From NCBI GenBank assembly GCA_016182785.1, contig JACPFU010000032.1, positions 1 through 46,257 on the forward strand: 46,257 bases of DNA, in the 5' to 3' direction. Of this stretch, positions 43,431 to 46,257 are shown piece by piece (position 1 is the stretch's first letter; each line of letters starts with the position of its first letter). Origin of the DNA: Lysobacterales bacterium. Lineage in GTDB: Bacteria > Pseudomonadota > Gammaproteobacteria > Xanthomonadales > Ahniellaceae. Under the pieces are notes generated by a model. It saw only the letters and a list, made by a program, of their open reading frames with translations, was not told the origin of the DNA and did not search any database. The position numbers and the translations under genes are program-made.

Positions 43431-44660
43431 TCAGCGTCGTTGCGTGGCGATCCAGCCTGCGCCGAGCACGCCGGCGAGCAGCGCCAGCGCTGCCCACAGC
43501 GACAGGGTCGGGACCGGGATGGTCGGGTTGGCCGCGCCGCCGAGCGCCGAAACGCCGGCATTGTTGCCGCTGTTCGGGTCGGTGGTGGTCGAACTGACCG
43601 TGGCGGTGTTGTTGATCGCACCAGCCTGCGCCACCGTGACCGTGATCGAGCAGGTCAGGCTCGCGCCATTGGCCAGCGCACCGAGGTTCCAGGTCACGGT
43701 CGGAGCCGCGTAGGTGGCGCCGCAGTTGTTCGAGACATAAGTGACCTGCGCCGGCAGCGAATCGGTGACGACCACGCCGGTGGCGCCGGCCGGGCCGGCG
43801 TTGGTCACGGTCAGGTCATAGCTGAAGCTGCTGCCGATGGTCAGGGCGGTGGCGCCCACCGCGGTCTTGGTCAGGCCGAGGTCGGCCTCGGAGGGCACAC
43901 CGGCGAGCGTGATCGGGAAGCCCTGCTGGGTGGTGGTGCCGCCATCGTTGGCCGCCGCCCAGGTGCCGGCATTCGACTGCAGCGCATTGCCGGTGGTGGT
44001 CTGGCCGATGATCGTGATCGGCGGCGCCCATGGGCCGGAGCCGAGGCTGCCGGCCAACTGCCAGTCGAGCCAGTAGGTGCCTGCCGGCAGCGAGATCGAC
44101 AGACCGCTCGCGGTCACCGTCATGATCGGGCGCGTGGTGCCGCCGGGCGTACCTTCGGAGTCGCGGTAGATGTTGCTGAACGAGGTCGCGGTCATGCGGT
44201 TGGTGGCGGTATCGCCGAACACGACGGCGGATCCGCCCACGCTCGGATTGCCGTTCCAGATCTGGAAGTTCAGGCCGGTGAAGGTCGAGGTGGTGGTCGA
44301 GCCGGTCTGGTAGCCGTAGACCGAGACATCGGTGATGGTCCAGCCGGACGCGGGCACGACGAAGTCGTCGGCCATGCGGAAATTCGCGCCCTGCGCGATG
44401 TTCAGCCCGAGCGTGGTCATGCTCAACGAGGTGTTCTGCAGGCGGCTGACATCGGCGCCGCCGGCGCCGGCACCCGGATGGGTGACGAGCTGCGGACGGC
44501 CGTCCTGGAGGATCGGCGAACCCAGCGGACGCATCGGCACCGTCGGTGCGACGTTGACCACCAGCGGTTCGGCCGGATTGACGGTTTCACGGTCCTGCGC
44601 GACGAGCGGCGCAGCCAGTGCGAACGAGGACGCGAACAACAGCAGGGAGCGGAACTTCAT
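43431..44660 (-). CDS. Exported DUF11-domain protein with IPTL-CTERM sorting signal
   Basis: The 409-residue protein starts at 44660 (GGAGA upstream) with the signal peptide MKFRSLLLFASSFALAAPLVAQ. A beta-rich N-terminal region (about 60-280) resembles choice-of-anchor-type modules. A DUF11 repeat follows (LGLTKTAVGATALTIGSSFS, YDLTVTNAGPAGATGVVVTD, ending DPNSGNNAG). The C-terminus is IPVPTLSLW, a hydrophobic helix and QRR. This matches the IPTL-CTERM sorting signal (TIGR04174), a PEP-CTERM relative presumed to be handled by an exosortase-like enzyme. No exosortase gene is in the window. The upstream ATG at 44759 would run into the tRNA region. Confidence 0.87.
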   Translation of the reverse strand: MKFRSLLLFASSFALAAPLVAQDRETVNPAEPLVVNVAPTVPMRPLGSPILQDGRPQLVTHPGAGAGGADVSRLQNTSLSMTTLGLNIAQGANFRMADDFVVPASGWTITDVSVYGYQTGSTTTSTFTGLNFQIWNGNPSVGGSAVVFGDTATNRMTATSFSNIYRDSEGTPGGTTRPIMTVTASGLSISLPAGTYWLDWQLAGSLGSGPWAPPITIIGQTTTGNALQSNAGTWAAANDGGTTTQQGFPITLAGVPSEADLGLTKTAVGATALTIGSSFSYDLTVTNAGPAGATGVVVTDSLPAQVTYVSNNCGATYAAPTVTWNLGALANGASLTCSITVTVAQAGAINNTATVSSTTTDPNSGNNAGVSALGGAANPTIPVPTLSLWAALALLAGVLGAGWIATQRR

Positions 44661-44763
44661 GGGCGATTCTCCAACGGGGTCGGGGGCAGGCAAAACGGCG
44701 CGCAGCATAGCGCAGTCGTGACCCACGTCACGTTCACATGAAGTACACGGATCGGCCACGGGG

Positions 44764-44837
44764 TGGAGCGGGTGAAGGGAATCGAACCCTCGTCAGTAGC
44801 TTGGGAAGCTACAGCTCTACCATTGAGCTACACCCGC
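44764..44837 (-). tRNA. tRNA-Gly(CCC)
   Basis: The 74-base gene folds as a full cloverleaf with acceptor GCGGGTG/CACCCGC, D arm GCTC/GAGC, anticodon stem GTAGC/GCTAC with loop TTCCCAA (anticodon CCC), T arm GAGGG/CCCTT around TTCGATT, and an encoded CCA end. It decodes GGG. Confidence 0.97.
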
Positions 44838-44848
44838 GATCGGCGGCG

Positions 44849-44878
44849 ATTATGGTGATTTCACCGGCCGTGGCGCAA
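44849..44878 (-). promoter_or_regulatory. Candidate promoter of tRNA-Gly
   Basis: On the minus strand, TTGCGC (44878-44873) and CATAAT (44854-44849) stand 18 bases apart. The -10 ends 11 bases before the mature tRNA 5' end. Confidence 0.45.
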
Positions 44879-44917
44879 TGGCTTGGCGGAATTGCGGCGC
44901 GCACCCAGAATCGGGCC

Positions 44918-46060
44918 ATGACGATCCGACCCCGAACCCTGCTGGCGTGGCTGGCGGCTGGCCTGTGCTGCGTGCAGGCCTGCGCCGCGGAATGGACGCC
45001 GGTCGTGAGCCCGCAGGGCCAGGTGTTTCCGTCGCTGGTACTGGCGACCGCGAACCTGCCGGCACCGATCAAGTCGCGCGCGCGGCTGCTCGGTGATCCG
45101 AACGGGCTGATCGGCGCACGCGTGGTCGCCGAGCACGATGGCCAGCGCGCGCGACTGACGGTGCACATGTCGGGCTGGCTGCGCCCCTCGACGCTGGACG
45201 TGGTGCTGCCGGCGGCGAACACGCGCTACGCGCTGTATCCGACGCTGGAGTGGGAGTTCGCGCAGCTGCGCAGCGCGCAACAGCCGATGCCGGAGACGAT
45301 GAGCTTCGAGCTGCAGCTCGACGATGCGCCGGCGCAGCGCAAGGTCGAGCGCGTGCGCCTGCACTCGGTGAACGAGGCGCCGTACTTCGTGGTCGGCGAG
45401 CGCTCGAGCACCGACCTCGCCTGGATGTTCGCAGCCTACGTCGACGAGGACCATCCGCTGGTGCGCAAGATCCTCAGCGAAGCGCTGAAGACCAAGGTGG
45501 TGAAGCGCTTCGACGGCTACCAATCACGCGACCCGCGCCAGGTGATGAACCAGGTCTACGCGCTGTGGCGGGCGCTGCAGGACCGCGGCATCCGCTACAG
45601 CTCGATCACCCGCACCGGCAACGGCAAGAGCGGCGTGCTGTCGCAGCATGTGCGCTTCATCGACGACAGCTTCGGCAATGCCGAGGCCAATTGCGTCGAC
45701 GGTTCGGTACTGTTCGCCTCGCTGCTGCGCAAGATCGACCTGAACCCGGCGCTGGTGATGGTGCCCGGACACATGTTCCTGGCCTTCGAGCTCACCCCGG
45801 GCGGCGAGCGCAGCTATCTGGAAACGACCCTGATCGACGACGTGCTGCCGAGCGCCGGCGACGAAGGCGACGACGCCTCGTTCGCCAGCTTCGTGCGCGC
45901 CAGCGAACGCGGCCACGCCCAGTACCAGAAAGCCCGCGTCCGCTTCGGCGACCGCAGGCAACCCGAGTACCAGATCATCGACATCGGCGCCGCCCGCGAC
46001 ATCGGCGTGGTACCGATCGGTGCACGCCGAAAAACGGGGTCAGAGTCGATTTCTCCGTAA
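44918..46060 (+). CDS. Exported transglutaminase-like cysteine protein, 3' end in a repeat
   Basis: The 380-residue protein starts at 44918; the earlier ATG at 44738 would read across the tRNA. A signal peptide ends ACAAE or near it. The N-terminal half is beta-rich. The C-terminal half has a transglutaminase-like core: NCVDGSVLFASLLRKIDLNP (Cys259) and VMVPGHMFLAFEL (His285), the order expected of a papain-like Cys-His pair. The Asp or equivalent is not certain. The last nine codons (KTGSESISP) and the stop lie inside the palindromic repeat at 46030-46118, so the natural C-terminus may have been replaced or trimmed. Substrate unknown. Confidence 0.78.
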   Translation: MTIRPRTLLAWLAAGLCCVQACAAEWTPVVSPQGQVFPSLVLATANLPAPIKSRARLLGDPNGLIGARVVAEHDGQRARLTVHMSGWLRPSTLDVVLPAANTRYALYPTLEWEFAQLRSAQQPMPETMSFELQLDDAPAQRKVERVRLHSVNEAPYFVVGERSSTDLAWMFAAYVDEDHPLVRKILSEALKTKVVKRFDGYQSRDPRQVMNQVYALWRALQDRGIRYSSITRTGNGKSGVLSQHVRFIDDSFGNAEANCVDGSVLFASLLRKIDLNPALVMVPGHMFLAFELTPGGERSYLETTLIDDVLPSAGDEGDDASFASFVRASERGHAQYQKARVRFGDRRQPEYQIIDIGAARDIGVVPIGARRKTGSESISP

Positions 46061-46118
46061 TCGGTGAGAAAGTCACCCTGACCCTGTTTTCCGAGAAATT
46101 GACTCTGACCCCGTTTTT
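46030..46118. repeat. Palindromic GGGGTCAGAGTC repeat, three copies
   Basis: A 26-base unit containing AACGGGGTCAGAGTC (46030-46055) recurs as its reverse complement at 46093-46118 with one mismatch. A third, diverged copy (21 of 26 bases) lies at 46066-46091 in the same direction as the right arm. Elements with the string GACTCTGACCCCGTTTT are frequent beside transposases in gammaproteobacteria, possibly mobilised by REP-associated transposases. Confidence 0.8.
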
Positions 46119-46121
46119 CTA

Positions 46122-46257
46122 GCAGCCTGTTGAAAATCCCCCACGCCACGCATGGCTGTCAGGCACAAAGCTTGCGATACCTGCGCGGTTTTCCGGAACG
46201 GATGGAGCGCGATGCGCGGAGCCGATGTAACTCAGGAAGCACTGTTCACGACGGTCA
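46122..46257 (+). mobile_element. Left end of an IS1182-type insertion sequence (3' partial)
   Basis: The segment begins GCAGCCTGTTGAAAA, a likely terminal inverted repeat, directly after the palindromic repeat. About 75 bases later the transposase reading frame opens. The right end lies outside the window, so the true ends and any target duplication cannot be checked. Confidence 0.6.
46212..46257 (+). CDS. IS1182-type transposase, first 15 codons
   Basis: The ATG at 46212 opens a frame (MRGADVTQEALFTTV) that is cut by the window end. This N-terminus is typical of IS1182/IS5-group DDE transposases, which continue with VPADHPLR. GGATGGAGCG precedes it as a ribosome site. The assignment rests on 15 residues only. 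Confidence 0.6.
   Translation, partial: MRGADVTQEALFTTV

Noticed and set aside
44738..44917. N-terminal extension of the transglutaminase-like gene
   Set aside because: It would be translated across the tRNA-Gly gene; the signal peptide begins at 44918.

Overview
The window is GC-rich chromosomal DNA from a gammaproteobacterium, most likely of the order Xanthomonadales (Rhodanobacteraceae/Dokdonella-like). This is inferred from the minor-pilin order fimT-pilV-pilW-pilX-pilY1-pilE, a Pcm-like methyltransferase beside tolC, a holD-rimI pair, GTAGGAGCGG..CCGCGACC REP elements, and short exported proteins carrying a [IL]Fx[DN]GFE tail. No plasmid backbone, prophage module or CRISPR array is visible. 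One insertion sequence begins at the right edge.

Layout. 1-8.3 kb: the 3' end of an exported-type protein, two Hanks-type Ser/Thr kinases with a membrane anchor and TPR tails, a seven-repeat MopE-type metal-binding protein and an ATP-grasp enzyme. 8.4-12 kb: a YkgJ-type cysteine-cluster protein, an unknown protein, a RIO-type kinase, and etfB-etfA closed by a strong terminator. 12-19.2 kb: a six-gene minus-strand type IV pilus operon in which several genes overlap by ATGA; three alternating GTGACA half-sites lie upstream. 19.2-24.3 kb: tolC, the pcm-like gene, and a divergent chain of MCE protein, auxiliary lipoprotein, HolD-like psi subunit and RimI, ending in a REP cluster. 24.3-29.8 kb: valS (with a REP-like unit inside its reading frame), a family 39 glycosyltransferase and ilvE.

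29.9-38.4 kb is the accessory heart of the window. Four exported proteins share one N-terminal module (YQGxLxDxGxPANGxYDL). Three continue into YadA-like head repeats and a C-terminal S74 intramolecular-chaperone domain; the fourth continues into a collagen-like Gly-X-Y tract. Between them lie a seven-bladed propeller protein and two small proteins built of RF repeats. The propeller and both small proteins end in the DGFE/NGFE tail. This looks like a surface-fibre locus assembled by duplication and shaft swapping.

38.4-46.3 kb: an OmpR-type two-component pair, rimK with its retropepsin-like partner, a diguanylate cyclase with GGEEF and an I-site, an IPTL-CTERM exported protein, tRNA-Gly(CCC), a transglutaminase-like exported protein whose 3' end runs into a palindromic repeat, and the first 15 codons of an IS1182-type transposase.

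Functionally, the window combines surface-structure genes (pili, fibres, sorted proteins) with signalling genes (two receptor-like kinases, a two-component system, a diguanylate cyclase) set among housekeeping genes. A link between the signalling and surface genes is inference only.
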